Below the pieces are notes generated by a model that saw only the letters and a program-made list of their open reading frames with translations, was not told where the DNA came from and did not search any database. Shown piece after piece: positions 1 through 8,425 of a stretch of 64,000 bases of DNA. Numbering within the stretch: position 1 is the first letter of the stretch; each line of letters starts with the position of its first letter. The stretch is taken from the NCBI RefSeq assembly GCF_013410345.1, contig NZ_JACCFJ010000001.1:4945001-5009000 (forward strand), read 5' to 3'. The stretch comes from Saccharopolyspora hordei (lineage in GTDB: Bacteria; Actinomycetota; Actinomycetes; Mycobacteriales; Pseudonocardiaceae). The position numbers and the translations under genes were made by a program.

Positions 1-3000
1 GCCGGTGTGAAAGAGCACACGATCGAAGGACGGTCGCGACGGAGCAGCCGGACGAGACCCCCGAGGACCCGGTGCACCTGCGCGCCGACGTCGACGTGCA
101 CCACGGACAGCTTCAGGTCCTGCAGGGCCGCGTGGCCCTCCAGCTCCTTGTCCAGGCGGATGCCGCGCACGGACGCTTCCTCGCCGTCGGCCGCCGGCGC
201 CACCGACACACCGCCCGTCGGGGAGGCCTCCGAGGTCATGTCGCACGGGCTGTCCCACGCCGCGCCGCGCAGCAGGACCAGGCGGTGCGCCCAGGCGGCG
301 GGGACGTTCACCCCGACGTTGTGCTCCAGCAGCTCGGCGCTGCGCGGGCACGGCTCCACCGCGACGACCGCCCCGCTGTTGCCGAGACGGCTGAGCACCC
401 GCACCGCCTGGTAGCCGACGTAGGCCCCGATGTCGAGGAAGATCCCGTCCGGCTCCAGCAGGGAGTCGATCAGTGCGGAGGTGTCGGCGTCCCAGGTGGG
501 GTTCGACGACAGCCACGGGAGCATGAAGCTGTCGTCGGCCGGCAGGCGGAGCAGGCCCGCGTCGCAGAGCACCGGTGTCGTGGTGCCGTCCCCGGCCCCG
601 GTGTTGCGCTCGTGCTCGCGCAGCAAGATCCGCTGCAGCACGTCGGTCCGCTGCAGGGCGTTCACCGCGTCGGTGGAGGCCGCGCGCACGGCGGCCTCGA
701 CGTCCGGGTCGGTGGCACGGCGCTGCTCCAGCGCGTCCATCCGGTCGAGCATGCGCTCGACCGCGCTGGTCAGGCTGTCCAGGCGCTCCGCGAGGGCGTC
801 CACCCGGCGGTCGACGTCGCGACCCTCCAGCTCGCGGAGGCGGCGGTGCTGCTCCGCCAGGTCGGCGCGGGCCCGGACCACGCCGTCCTCGGTGCCCACG
901 AGCTGGGCGCTGAGCTGCTCCTGGCGCTGGGCGAGCTGGACGAGCTCGGCGCGCACCTGCTCGGCGTCGCCGTCGCCGTCCGCCTCGTACTGGCGGCGCA
1001 GCAGCTCGGACGCGGTCTGCTCGACACCGTCGACCAGCGAGCGCAGGACGTCGCGGATGTGCTCGTCGTAGTGGCTGAGCGCCTTGAGCACCGCCTTGCG
1101 CAGGGCCGGGGCCATCGCGTTGCGGCCGCCCACCCCGGTGTCCGGGGCGCGGTGCAGCGCGTGGCGGGCCACCAGGAGGGGACGCAGCGGGTCGTCGTAC
1201 TGGCCGTGGCCACCGGTCGACCACTTCGTCCGCCAGGTGCGGTAGGCGTGCTCGACCCGCTCGCGCAGCCGCGCACCGGCGCGGGTCGCGGTGTGCGTGG
1301 CGAGCAGGTGCTCCCGCGCCGCGGCGCCGAACGCGGCTGTCGCCGAGACGTCGTCTGCCGCCTGGCGCAGCAGCTCCGCCGCGGCGTCGACGTCGGGTTC
1401 CCCCGGGCCCTGGCAGAGCACGAGGCGGGCTCCGTCGGCGCCGAAGACCTCGGCCACGGCGCCGTGGTCGGCGGCGATCACCGGGACACCGCGCGCGGCG
1501 ACCTCGAGCAGCCGCACGACGTGGGCGTCGGTCGCGCCGCCGCGGTGCAGCGAGACGAAGCAGTCGGACGCCGACACCAGGGCGTCGAGGTCGGGCTCGT
1601 GCTCGATGAGCTGGACGCGCGGGTCGGCCGCGGTGGCCAGGCGGAGCCGCTCGGCCGCTTCCGGGAACTCCTCCGCGCCGGTCACGTCGACCAGCAGGCG
1701 GACGTCGTCGCGCTCCGGGAACGCGACGCGGAAGGCGCTGACCACGCCCAGCGCGTTGTCCGCGCGCTCCGCGGAGTGGTCGGCGCAGGTCGCGACGACG
1801 AACTCGTCGGAGAGCCCGAGCCGGGCGCGGGCGCCCTTGCGCGTCGGCAGGTCCACCGGTTCCCGCTCGGGGGCGGGCAGCGTGATCACCCGCGTCGTCG
1901 CTCCGGCGCGCCGGGCCGCCGCCCGGCTGCTCTCGGAGAGCACCCAGGTCTCGGCGGCGTCGTCGGAGCCGGCCGAGCCCGCGCGCACGTCGATCACGTA
2001 CCGGCCGGCCGGCACCGCCAGGCCGGGGGCGCAGCGCAGGACGACCGGGTAGTAGGCGGTGTCCGCGGACGGCAGGCCCGACGCGCGGACCGCCTCCCGC
2101 ACCAGGTCGGCGAGCGGGCCGTCCCCCAGCACCGCGACCCCGAGCTGGTCCACCAGGGCCGCCTGGTGGTCGACCCGGCGGTGCACCGCCTCGGCCGGGA
2201 CGCGGCCGCTGGCCACCCCGACGCCGACGCACCACTCGTGGAACGCCTCGGCGTCGGCGCCGAACGGGTCCGGGTAGTCGCGGCGCAGCACCGGGTCGTC
2301 CGCCCACACCGCCGCGGTCCAGCGGGAACCGCCCGCGGCGCGCTGCTGGTCGTCGGCCGGGGCGCAGGCCCACTCCTGGAACTCCGGCAGCGCGTCCGGC
2401 TCGAACGGGCTCGGCGGAGCGGTGCCGTCCAGCCACGCGGCGAGGTACTCGCGGCGCAGGGCCTCCGGGATCACCGCGCCGTCGGGCAGCGCGGCGAACG
2501 GGTACGGCTCCTCGCGGGTGTACCCGGCCTCCACCAGCGCGTTCCGGTAGTTCGCGCACAGCCCGGCGAGCGTCTGGTGCTCGGACAGCAGGACGCGCGG
2601 CCGGTCGGCGTAGGTCGTGGACAGCAGCCACGGCCGCTGCGGCTGGAAGCCGTCGAAGTGCACGCTGCGCAGCGCGACACCGTCGACCGTGTACCGACCG
2701 TCGCTGGTGACGGCGAGCTCGCGCTGGGCCGCGTTCCACACCGACAGCCCCACGCCGGGGTCGCGGATGACCTCGTGGTCGACCAGCGCGGGCGCGTCGT
2801 CGAGCACCGGGGTGGTCATCGTCGGGTCGCTGCGCAGCTGCTCCGCCCAGGTCTCGAGCAGCTGCTCGGCGCCGGGGCGGACCGCGAAGACGCTCGGGTC
2901 GAAGGTGCCCGACTCGGCCAGGTCCGCCGGGCTCGGGCGCAGGCCGTCCACGGCCAGCGGGCGCAGCACGCGCGGCACCAGCGCGACCGGGCGTTCCGGG

Positions 3001-3485
3001 CCCAGGCCGGCGAGCAGGTCGTCGAAGCGGCCGAAGACCTGCACCGTCGGTTCGAAGTACACCGTGGTGTGCTCGGTCTTCAGCAGGTGCTGCAGGAAGA
3101 GCGGGCGCAGCACGTTGCGCAGCTGCTCGGCGGTGCACCCGGCGGCCAGCCGGGCGAACTCCTGCAGGTCGATGCCGATGTCGGCGACCGAGAGCGCGTC
3201 CGGCTCCACCGCCCGCCCCGGCTGGTCCACCACCAGCAGCGCGAACCGCGCGTCCGGGTGGTGGCGGCGGAAGGTGTCCCGCAGGACCCGGGCGGCCGGG
3301 AGCTGGTCCGGGCAGGCCACGGTGCACCCGAGCAGCGTGCCCACCACCGGTTCGTCCGGCGACTCCGTCGGCCACTCCGGCTCGAACAGCTCCGCCGACT
3401 GCTCCAGGACACCGGACTGCAGGGAGGACTCCGCCTCGGGGGTCTCGGCGCTGACCGACTCGTGCTTCGCCTGCGATTCAGTCAC
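1..3485 (-). CDS. Giant glycosyltransferase / FkbM methyltransferase fusion, C-terminus off the window
   Basis: Read on the minus strand from a GTG at 3485 with no stop before base 1, giving at least 1161 residues. An in-frame TAG four codons upstream fixes the start at or after this GTG. Residues about 50-330 look like a nucleotide-sugar transferase (LLVVDQPG stretch). Residues about 560-740 look like the C-terminal half of a GT4 glycosyltransferase (RLGLSDEFVVATCADHS, then SLHRGG and VPVIAADHGAVAE). A charged coiled coil lies near 845-920. Residues from about 1000 form an FkbM-type SAM methyltransferase (FLDIGAYVGYQ, VAVEPCPRS). Such proteins usually build cell-surface or secreted glycans. 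The substrate is unknown. Domain calls are by motif memory and the fusion is unusually long. Confidence 0.75.
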   Translation of the reverse strand, partial: MTESQAKHESVSAETPEAESSLQSGVLEQSAELFEPEWPTESPDEPVVGTLLGCTVACPDQLPAARVLRDTFRRHHPDARFALLVVDQPGRAVEPDALSVADIGIDLQEFARLAAGCTAEQLRNVLRPLFLQHLLKTEHTTVYFEPTVQVFGRFDDLLAGLGPERPVALVPRVLRPLAVDGLRPSPADLAESGTFDPSVFAVRPGAEQLLETWAEQLRSDPTMTTPVLDDAPALVDHEVIRDPGVGLSVWNAAQRELAVTSDGRYTVDGVALRSVHFDGFQPQRPWLLSTTYADRPRVLLSEHQTLAGLCANYRNALVEAGYTREEPYPFAALPDGAVIPEALRREYLAAWLDGTAPPSPFEPDALPEFQEWACAPADDQQRAAGGSRWTAAVWADDPVLRRDYPDPFGADAEAFHEWCVGVGVASGRVPAEAVHRRVDHQAALVDQLGVAVLGDGPLADLVREAVRASGLPSADTAYYPVVLRCAPGLAVPAGRYVIDVRAGSAGSDDAAETWVLSESSRAAARRAGATTRVITLPAPEREPVDLPTRKGARARLGLSDEFVVATCADHSAERADNALGVVSAFRVAFPERDDVRLLVDVTGAEEFPEAAERLRLATAADPRVQLIEHEPDLDALVSASDCFVSLHRGGATDAHVVRLLEVAARGVPVIAADHGAVAEVFGADGARLVLCQGPGEPDVDAAAELLRQAADDVSATAAFGAAAREHLLATHTATRAGARLRERVEHAYRTWRTKWSTGGHGQYDDPLRPLLVARHALHRAPDTGVGGRNAMAPALRKAVLKALSHYDEHIRDVLRSLVDGVEQTASELLRRQYEADGDGDAEQVRAELVQLAQRQEQLSAQLVGTEDGVVRARADLAEQHRRLRELEGRDVDRRVDALAERLDSLTSAVERMLDRMDALEQRRATDPDVEAAVRAASTDAVNALQRTDVLQRILLREHERNTGAGDGTTTPVLCDAGLLRLPADDSFMLPWLSSNPTWDADTSALIDSLLEPDGIFLDIGAYVGYQAVRVLSRLGNSGAVVAVEPCPRSAELLEHNVGVNVPAAWAHRLVLLRGAAWDSPCDMTSEASPTGGVSVAPAADGEEASVRGIRLDKELEGHAALQDLKLSVVHVDVGAQVHRVLGGLVRLLRRDRPSIVCSFTP

Positions 3486-3579
3486 GGCCGCAACCTATCG
3501 CTACCGGAGCACCACGACGAAGCCCAACCCCACCCGCCAACGACGCACCGGGAGCACCCCGTGCGCTCCACGCCGCAGA

Positions 3580-3613
3580 CCGCTGCCCACCGGGGCGTCC
3601 CGGCAGGCAGCGG
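3580..3613 (-). terminator. Hairpin terminator after glnA2
   Basis: The arms CCGCTGCC (3580-3587) and GGCAGCGG (3606-3613) are exact complements. Inside them a second stem CCGGG/CCCGG closes a short loop, with a symmetric CA/CA internal loop between the two stems. It lies six bases past the glnA2 stop codon, on the downstream side. There is no clear T-run, which is common in actinobacteria. Confidence 0.6.
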
Positions 3614-3618
3614 CGGTG

Positions 3619-4962
3619 TCAGAGCATCGGCAGGAGCGTGCGCAGCTCGTAGGGCGTGACGCGGCTGCGGTAGGCGTTCCACTCGTCCCGCTTGTTGCGC
3701 AGGAAGAAGTCGAAGACGTGCTCGCCGAGGGTCTCGGCGACCAGCTCCGAGGACTCCATCTCGCTCAGCGCCTCGTTGAGGTTCTGCGGCAGGTTGGCGT
3801 AGCCGGCGGCCCTGCGCTCCCGCTCGGTCAGGCTCCACACGTCGTCCTCGGTGGCCGGGGGCAGCTCGTAGCCCTTGTCGACCCCGCGCAGGCCCGCGGC
3901 GAGGATCACCGAGTAGGCCAGGTACGGGTTGCAGGCCGAGTCCAGGCTGCGCACCTCGACCCGGCGGGAGGAGGCCTTGCCGGGCGAGTACATCGGCACC
4001 CGGACCAGGGCCGAGCGGTTCGCGTGGCCCCAGCACACCGCCGTCGGGGCCTCGCCGCCGACGACCAGCCGCTTGTAGGAGTTGACCCACTGGTTGGTCA
4101 CGGCGCTGATCTCGCGGGCGTGGTGCAGGATGCCGGCCACGAACGCGCGGCCGATGTCGGAGAGCTCGTAGGGGTTCTCCGGGTGGTAGAAGGCGTTCTG
4201 GTCGCCCTCGAAGAGGCTGAAGTGGGTGTGCATGCCGGAGCCGGGCTGCTCGCTGAACGGCTTCGGCATGAAGGAGGCGCGCACGCCCTGGGTGAGCGCG
4301 ACCTCCTTGACCACGTAGCGGAAGGTCATCACGTTGTCGGCCATGGTCAGCGCGTCCGCGTAGCGCAGGTCGATCTCCTGCTGGCCGGGCGCGCCCTCGT
4401 GGTGGCTGAACTCCACCGAGATGCCCATGGCCTCCAGCGTCTCGATGGCGTTGCGCCGGAAGTGCGGGGCGGTGTCGTGGCTGGACTGGTCGAAGTAGCC
4501 GCCGGAGTCGGCCGCCACCGGCTCGGAGCCGTCGTCCGGCAGGTTCTTGAGCAGGAAGAACTCGATCTCCGGGTGGACGTAGCAGGTGAAGCCCGATTCG
4601 GTGGCGCGGGCGAGGGTCCGGCGCAGCACGTGGCGCGGGTCCGACCAGCACGGGGAACCGTCGGGCATGTGGATGTCGCAGAACATCCGGGCCGAGTAGT
4701 GCTCGCCGTCGGGGGTCTCCCAGGGCAGCACCTGGAAGGTGGCGGGGTCCGGCTTGGCGACCATGTCCGACTCGTAGACCCGGGCGAAGCCCTCGATGGC
4801 CGAGCCGTCGAACCCGATGCCCTCGGCGAAGGCGCCTTCCAGCTCGGCCGGCGAGATCGCCACCGACTTGAGCATGCCGAGGACGTCGGTGAACCACAGC
4901 CGCACGAAGCGGATGTCACGTTCCTCCAAGGTGCGGAGCACGAACTCCTGCTGGCGGTTCAT
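3619..4962 (-). CDS. glnA2: Glutamine synthetase family protein, GlnA2 type
   Basis: 447 residues starting MNRQQEFVLRTLEERDIRFV, nearly the same opening and length as mycobacterial GlnA2. The family joins glutamate to an amine using ATP; GlnA2 proteins in Streptomyces are reported to act on polyamines rather than ammonia, so the substrate here is open. Visible family blocks are FTDVLG near the N-terminus, GFDGSAIEGF near residue 52, the GSGMHTHFSLF block near 240, the ATP-binding NRSALVRVP block and the EVRSLDSACNPYLA block. The C-terminal region lacks the NLY adenylylation tyrosine block of GlnA1, so control by GlnE is not expected. The start ATG at 4962 is clear. It is monocistronic, with its own terminator. 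Confidence 0.93.
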   Translation of the reverse strand: MNRQQEFVLRTLEERDIRFVRLWFTDVLGMLKSVAISPAELEGAFAEGIGFDGSAIEGFARVYESDMVAKPDPATFQVLPWETPDGEHYSARMFCDIHMPDGSPCWSDPRHVLRRTLARATESGFTCYVHPEIEFFLLKNLPDDGSEPVAADSGGYFDQSSHDTAPHFRRNAIETLEAMGISVEFSHHEGAPGQQEIDLRYADALTMADNVMTFRYVVKEVALTQGVRASFMPKPFSEQPGSGMHTHFSLFEGDQNAFYHPENPYELSDIGRAFVAGILHHAREISAVTNQWVNSYKRLVVGGEAPTAVCWGHANRSALVRVPMYSPGKASSRRVEVRSLDSACNPYLAYSVILAAGLRGVDKGYELPPATEDDVWSLTERERRAAGYANLPQNLNEALSEMESSELVAETLGEHVFDFFLRNKRDEWNAYRSRVTPYELRTLLPML

Positions 4963-5018
4963 GCACGCAGCCTAAGTTCTCCCCGCCCGGATCGCGTAAC
5001 TGGTCCATGAACGTCGGG

Positions 5019-6629
5019 TCACCCGAACCCGACGAGCGCGATCATCGGGGGCAGCACGAGCGCGATCAGCACCGCGCCGGCGACGTCGAACACCGCGCCG
5101 GAGCGGATCATCTTGGTGATCGGCACCGCGCCCGAGCCGTAGACCACCGCGTTCTGCGGGGTGGACACCGGCAGCATGAACCCGAACGAGGCCGCGAAGG
5201 TGGCGGCCAGGGCGGGCACGAACGGGTTGACGCCGGCCGCGACGGCGATCGGGATCACGATGGGCACCACCACGGCCGCGGAGGCGGTGTTCGAGGTGGT
5301 CTCGGAGATGAGCACCGCCAGCGCGATGGCGAAGACGGTGATCGCGATGACGCTGGAGAAGCCCAGCGCGTTGGCCGCGCCCTGGCCGATGGTCTGGGCG
5401 AGCTCGGTGTCGGCGAGCAGCGAGCCGAAGATGATGCCGGTGCCGAACAGCACCACGGTGCCCCAGTCGATGCGGCTGGCCTCGGTCCAGGTGAGCGTGA
5501 AGCGCCGCTTGGACCAGTCGGTGGGCAGCAGGAACAGCAGCGACGCCCCGAGCACCGCCACGATGCCCTCGTCCAGCCGGTCGCTGACCAGGTCGTAGGC
5601 AGTCGAGTCGTTGCCGACCACCAGCGCCACCACGCCCGGCGTCACCCACAGCACGACGGTGGTGGTGAAGGCGATGAGCGTGTTCTTCTCGGCCCGCGAG
5701 AACGTGCCGAGCTTGGCGCGCTCGCCGGCGACGTACTCCTCGACGCCGGTCAGCCGGTTGATCTCCGGCCGGTTGAGCAGCAGCATGACCCCGGCCAGCA
5801 CGAGGAACATGAGCACGCAGACCGGGGCGGCCATGGCCATCCACTGCAGGAACGAGACGCGCTGGCCGGTGGCCTCCTCGATCAGCCCGCGGCCGATGAG
5901 GTTGGGCGGCGAGCCGATCGGGGTGAGCAGGCCGCCGACGCTGGCGCCGTAGGCGAGCATGAGCATCAGCGCCACGCCGACGCGCAGCCGCAGCGGGTCG
6001 AACGGGGCGCCCTCGGGCAGCTCCGCGCGGACCAGCTCGGCGATGACCGCCAGGATGCCGACGGCGGTGGGCAGCAGCATCGCCACGGTCGCGGTGTTGG
6101 ACACCACCGAGGACAGCAGGCAGGTGACCACGCCGAAGGCGATGATCACCCGCGCGGCGCTGCGGCCCACGCCCGGCAGGGACAGGATCGTGAAGGCGAA
6201 GCGCCTGGCCAGGCCGTGGCGCAGCATCGCCTGGGCGAGGATGAACGCCCCGATGAAGGTGAACACGGTGGAGGACCCGAACGGGGCCAGCACGTCGTCG
6301 GGCGGCATCACGCCGAGGACCACCACCGCGCCGACGCCGAGGAGCCCGCCGACCGGGATCGGCACCGGCTCGCAGACCCACAGCACGATGACGCCGAGGA
6401 GCACCGCGGCGAGCCGGTGCTGGGCCGTTTCGAGCTGGGTGGGCAGCAGCAGGACGAGGACGGTCAGCGCCGGGGCCAGGAACAACCCGGTGGTGCGGCG
6501 GATCCGCTCGAACCGCTCCTCCGCTGGGGAGAGGACCTGCTCGCCCAGTCCCCGGTAGGTGCTGCCGGACAGCAGCACCGACGTCACGCTCTGCTCGTCG
6601 CTCTCGCGCCCACCGTCCGCTCTGTCCAT
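5019..6629 (-). CDS. SLC13/DASS family sodium:dicarboxylate-type anion symporter
   Basis: 536 residues with about a dozen hydrophobic segments after a 45-residue soluble N-terminus. The two SNT signatures of divalent anion:sodium symporters are present: VVSNTATVAMLLP near residue 170 and SETTSNTASAAVVVP near 445. These loops bind sodium and substrate carboxylates in the family. The likely cargo is a C4-dicarboxylate, citrate or sulfate; the sequence does not settle which. The protein sits in the plasma membrane. The gap to glnA2 is 56 bases and the gap to the upstream lipoprotein gene is 129 bases, so it may have its own promoter. Confidence 0.88.
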   Translation of the reverse strand: MDRADGGRESDEQSVTSVLLSGSTYRGLGEQVLSPAEERFERIRRTTGLFLAPALTVLVLLLPTQLETAQHRLAAVLLGVIVLWVCEPVPIPVGGLLGVGAVVVLGVMPPDDVLAPFGSSTVFTFIGAFILAQAMLRHGLARRFAFTILSLPGVGRSAARVIIAFGVVTCLLSSVVSNTATVAMLLPTAVGILAVIAELVRAELPEGAPFDPLRLRVGVALMLMLAYGASVGGLLTPIGSPPNLIGRGLIEEATGQRVSFLQWMAMAAPVCVLMFLVLAGVMLLLNRPEINRLTGVEEYVAGERAKLGTFSRAEKNTLIAFTTTVVLWVTPGVVALVVGNDSTAYDLVSDRLDEGIVAVLGASLLFLLPTDWSKRRFTLTWTEASRIDWGTVVLFGTGIIFGSLLADTELAQTIGQGAANALGFSSVIAITVFAIALAVLISETTSNTASAAVVVPIVIPIAVAAGVNPFVPALAATFAASFGFMLPVSTPQNAVVYGSGAVPITKMIRSGAVFDVAGAVLIALVLPPMIALVGFG

Positions 6630-6758
6630 CCTCGAACCATAGGCGCACTGTGACGCAGTTCACCACCGGCCGCTCGGCTGCCCCGGTGCTCGACTGCGGC
6701 GCCACTCGGTGCGAAACGGCCGGGGAGGCGCCCGAGCGGGCACGTCCCCGGCGCGAGG

Positions 6759-8342
6759 TCACTTCGCCGCGCAGCGGGCCCCGTCCGCGGGCAGGGCCAG
6801 GTCGACCAGGTACCTCGTGCCCACGTCGTCGACGCAGGTGACGCCCTGGAGGAACACCGTGTGCTGGGTGCCCTCGTAGGTCAGCAGGTGCGCGTGCAGG
6901 GCCTCGGCCAGCTTGACACCCGCCTCGTAGGGCGTCGCCGGGTCGCCCGTCGTCGAGATCACCAGCACCGGCGGCAGGTGGTCGACGTTCGGTTCGGTCG
7001 GGTCGCCGGTGACCGGGACCGGCCAGAACGCGCACATGTCGCGCGCCGCGCTCGGCGGGTTGCCGTCGTCGAGGAACGGCGCCGCCTCGCGGTAGCGGCG
7101 GTCGGCCTCCCGGCGCTGCTCCGGGTCCATGACGCGCTGGTCGTCCACGCAGTGCACGGCGTCGAACGCGTCGTTGGTGTTGGCGTAGCGCCCGTTCTGG
7201 TCGCGGTTGAAGTAGCTGTCCGCGAGCGCCAGCAGGGTCCGTCCGCTGCCCTGGCGCAGCTCGGCGAGCCCGCTGTCCAGCTGCTCCCAGAGGCTCGGCG
7301 CGTACAGCGCCTGGATGGCCCCCATGGTGGCGTCCGTGTAGGACAGCTGGCGGCCGTCCCCGGCGCGCGCCGGGTGCTCCACCAGCGGGCGGGTGATCTG
7401 CTGGAACTGCGCCACCGCGGCCTTCGGGTCGTGGCCGAGCGAGCACTGCTGGCGGGCCGCGCACCAGGCCGCGAAGTCGTCGAAGGCGCGCTGGAAGCCC
7501 GCGCCCTGCGCGACCAGCTGGTCGACGGCGGACTGGCCCGGCTCGATCGCGCCGTCGAGCACCATGGCCCGCACGTTGCCGGAGAACTGCTCGGCGTACT
7601 CCGCACCGATCCGGGTGCCGTAGGAGTAGCCGAGGAAGGTGAGCTTCTCGTCGCCGAGCGCCGAGCGGAGCACGTCCATGTCCTTGGCGACCTCCCGGGT
7701 GCCGACGTTGGCCAGCAGCTCGGGGTTGGTGCGCTCGGCGCACTTGCGCGCGTAGTCGCGCTCCTCCTGCTCGGTCTCGGCGACCCCGCGCGGCGAGGTG
7801 TCCGCGTCGGAGTCCAGCCGCCGGGCGTCGCGCTCCTGGTCGGTCAGGCAGCGCACCGGCGGCTCGGAGGCGCCGACGCCGCGCGGGTCGAAGCCGATGA
7901 TGTCGAACCGCGCGCCCAGCTCGGAGTTCCGCAGCGACCCGGCCAGGCTCGCCACGGTGCTCATCCCGGACGCCCCCGGGCCGCCGGGGTTGAGCTGCAG
8001 TGACCCGATCTTCTGCGCCGGGTCGGCGGCCGGGCTGCGGAGCACGCCGAGCGTGATCACCTCGCCCTGCGGGTCCGCGTAGTCCAGCGGGACCTCCAGG
8101 CGCGCGCACTCGAGGCCGGGGTCGGCGAAGGACGCCCGGTCGCTCTCGGTCTGGGCGTACGGCGCGCACGGCCCCCAGTCCAGCGGTTGCCCGTAGTACC
8201 GCTCCAAGCCCGGTGGGACGGGTCCGACGGGGCCCTTCTGCTCGGTGTGCGGCTGCAGCGGCGGAGGCCCCTGCTCCGGCGCGCTGCACGCGGCGGCACC
8301 CAGCACTGCGAACGCGGAAAGCACGGTCAGTAGGCGGTTCAC
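6759..8342 (-). CDS. Secreted alpha/beta-hydrolase lipoprotein, Hip1/CaeA (TAP-like) family
   Basis: 527 residues from a GTG at 8342. The longer upstream frame is rejected because the GTG gives a perfect lipoprotein signal, VNRLLTVLSAFAVLGAAAC. The mature protein has an oxyanion segment LNPGGPGASG, the nucleophile elbow GYSYGTRIG (Ser), and a C-terminal TAP-like domain ending with the catalytic His in GTQHTVFLQG. The family includes tripeptidyl aminopeptidases and mycobacterial Hip1, a cell-envelope serine hydrolase encoded next to glnA2 and panB. That neighbourhood is preserved here. Expected to be membrane-anchored and outward-facing. The true substrate is unknown. Confidence 0.88.
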   Translation of the reverse strand: MNRLLTVLSAFAVLGAAACSAPEQGPPPLQPHTEQKGPVGPVPPGLERYYGQPLDWGPCAPYAQTESDRASFADPGLECARLEVPLDYADPQGEVITLGVLRSPAADPAQKIGSLQLNPGGPGASGMSTVASLAGSLRNSELGARFDIIGFDPRGVGASEPPVRCLTDQERDARRLDSDADTSPRGVAETEQEERDYARKCAERTNPELLANVGTREVAKDMDVLRSALGDEKLTFLGYSYGTRIGAEYAEQFSGNVRAMVLDGAIEPGQSAVDQLVAQGAGFQRAFDDFAAWCAARQQCSLGHDPKAAVAQFQQITRPLVEHPARAGDGRQLSYTDATMGAIQALYAPSLWEQLDSGLAELRQGSGRTLLALADSYFNRDQNGRYANTNDAFDAVHCVDDQRVMDPEQRREADRRYREAAPFLDDGNPPSAARDMCAFWPVPVTGDPTEPNVDHLPPVLVISTTGDPATPYEAGVKLAEALHAHLLTYEGTQHTVFLQGVTCVDDVGTRYLVDLALPADGARCAAK

Positions 8343-8425
8343 CACAGGATGGTGACATGCGTCGGCGGGTGTGACTCGTCCTGGGCGGGAGGACACCGCC
8401 CGGTCGGGTGCGGGAAGATGGGCGC

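Noticed and set aside
72..3659. Plus-strand open frame of 1195 codons
   Set aside because: It is the reverse-strand shadow of the glycosyltransferase/FkbM gene; its translation is low-complexity Arg/Val/Gly/Ala with no domain.
3619..4962. GlnA1-type adenylylated glutamine synthetase
   Set aside because: The NLY adenylylation block is absent, and the N-terminus and length match GlnA2.
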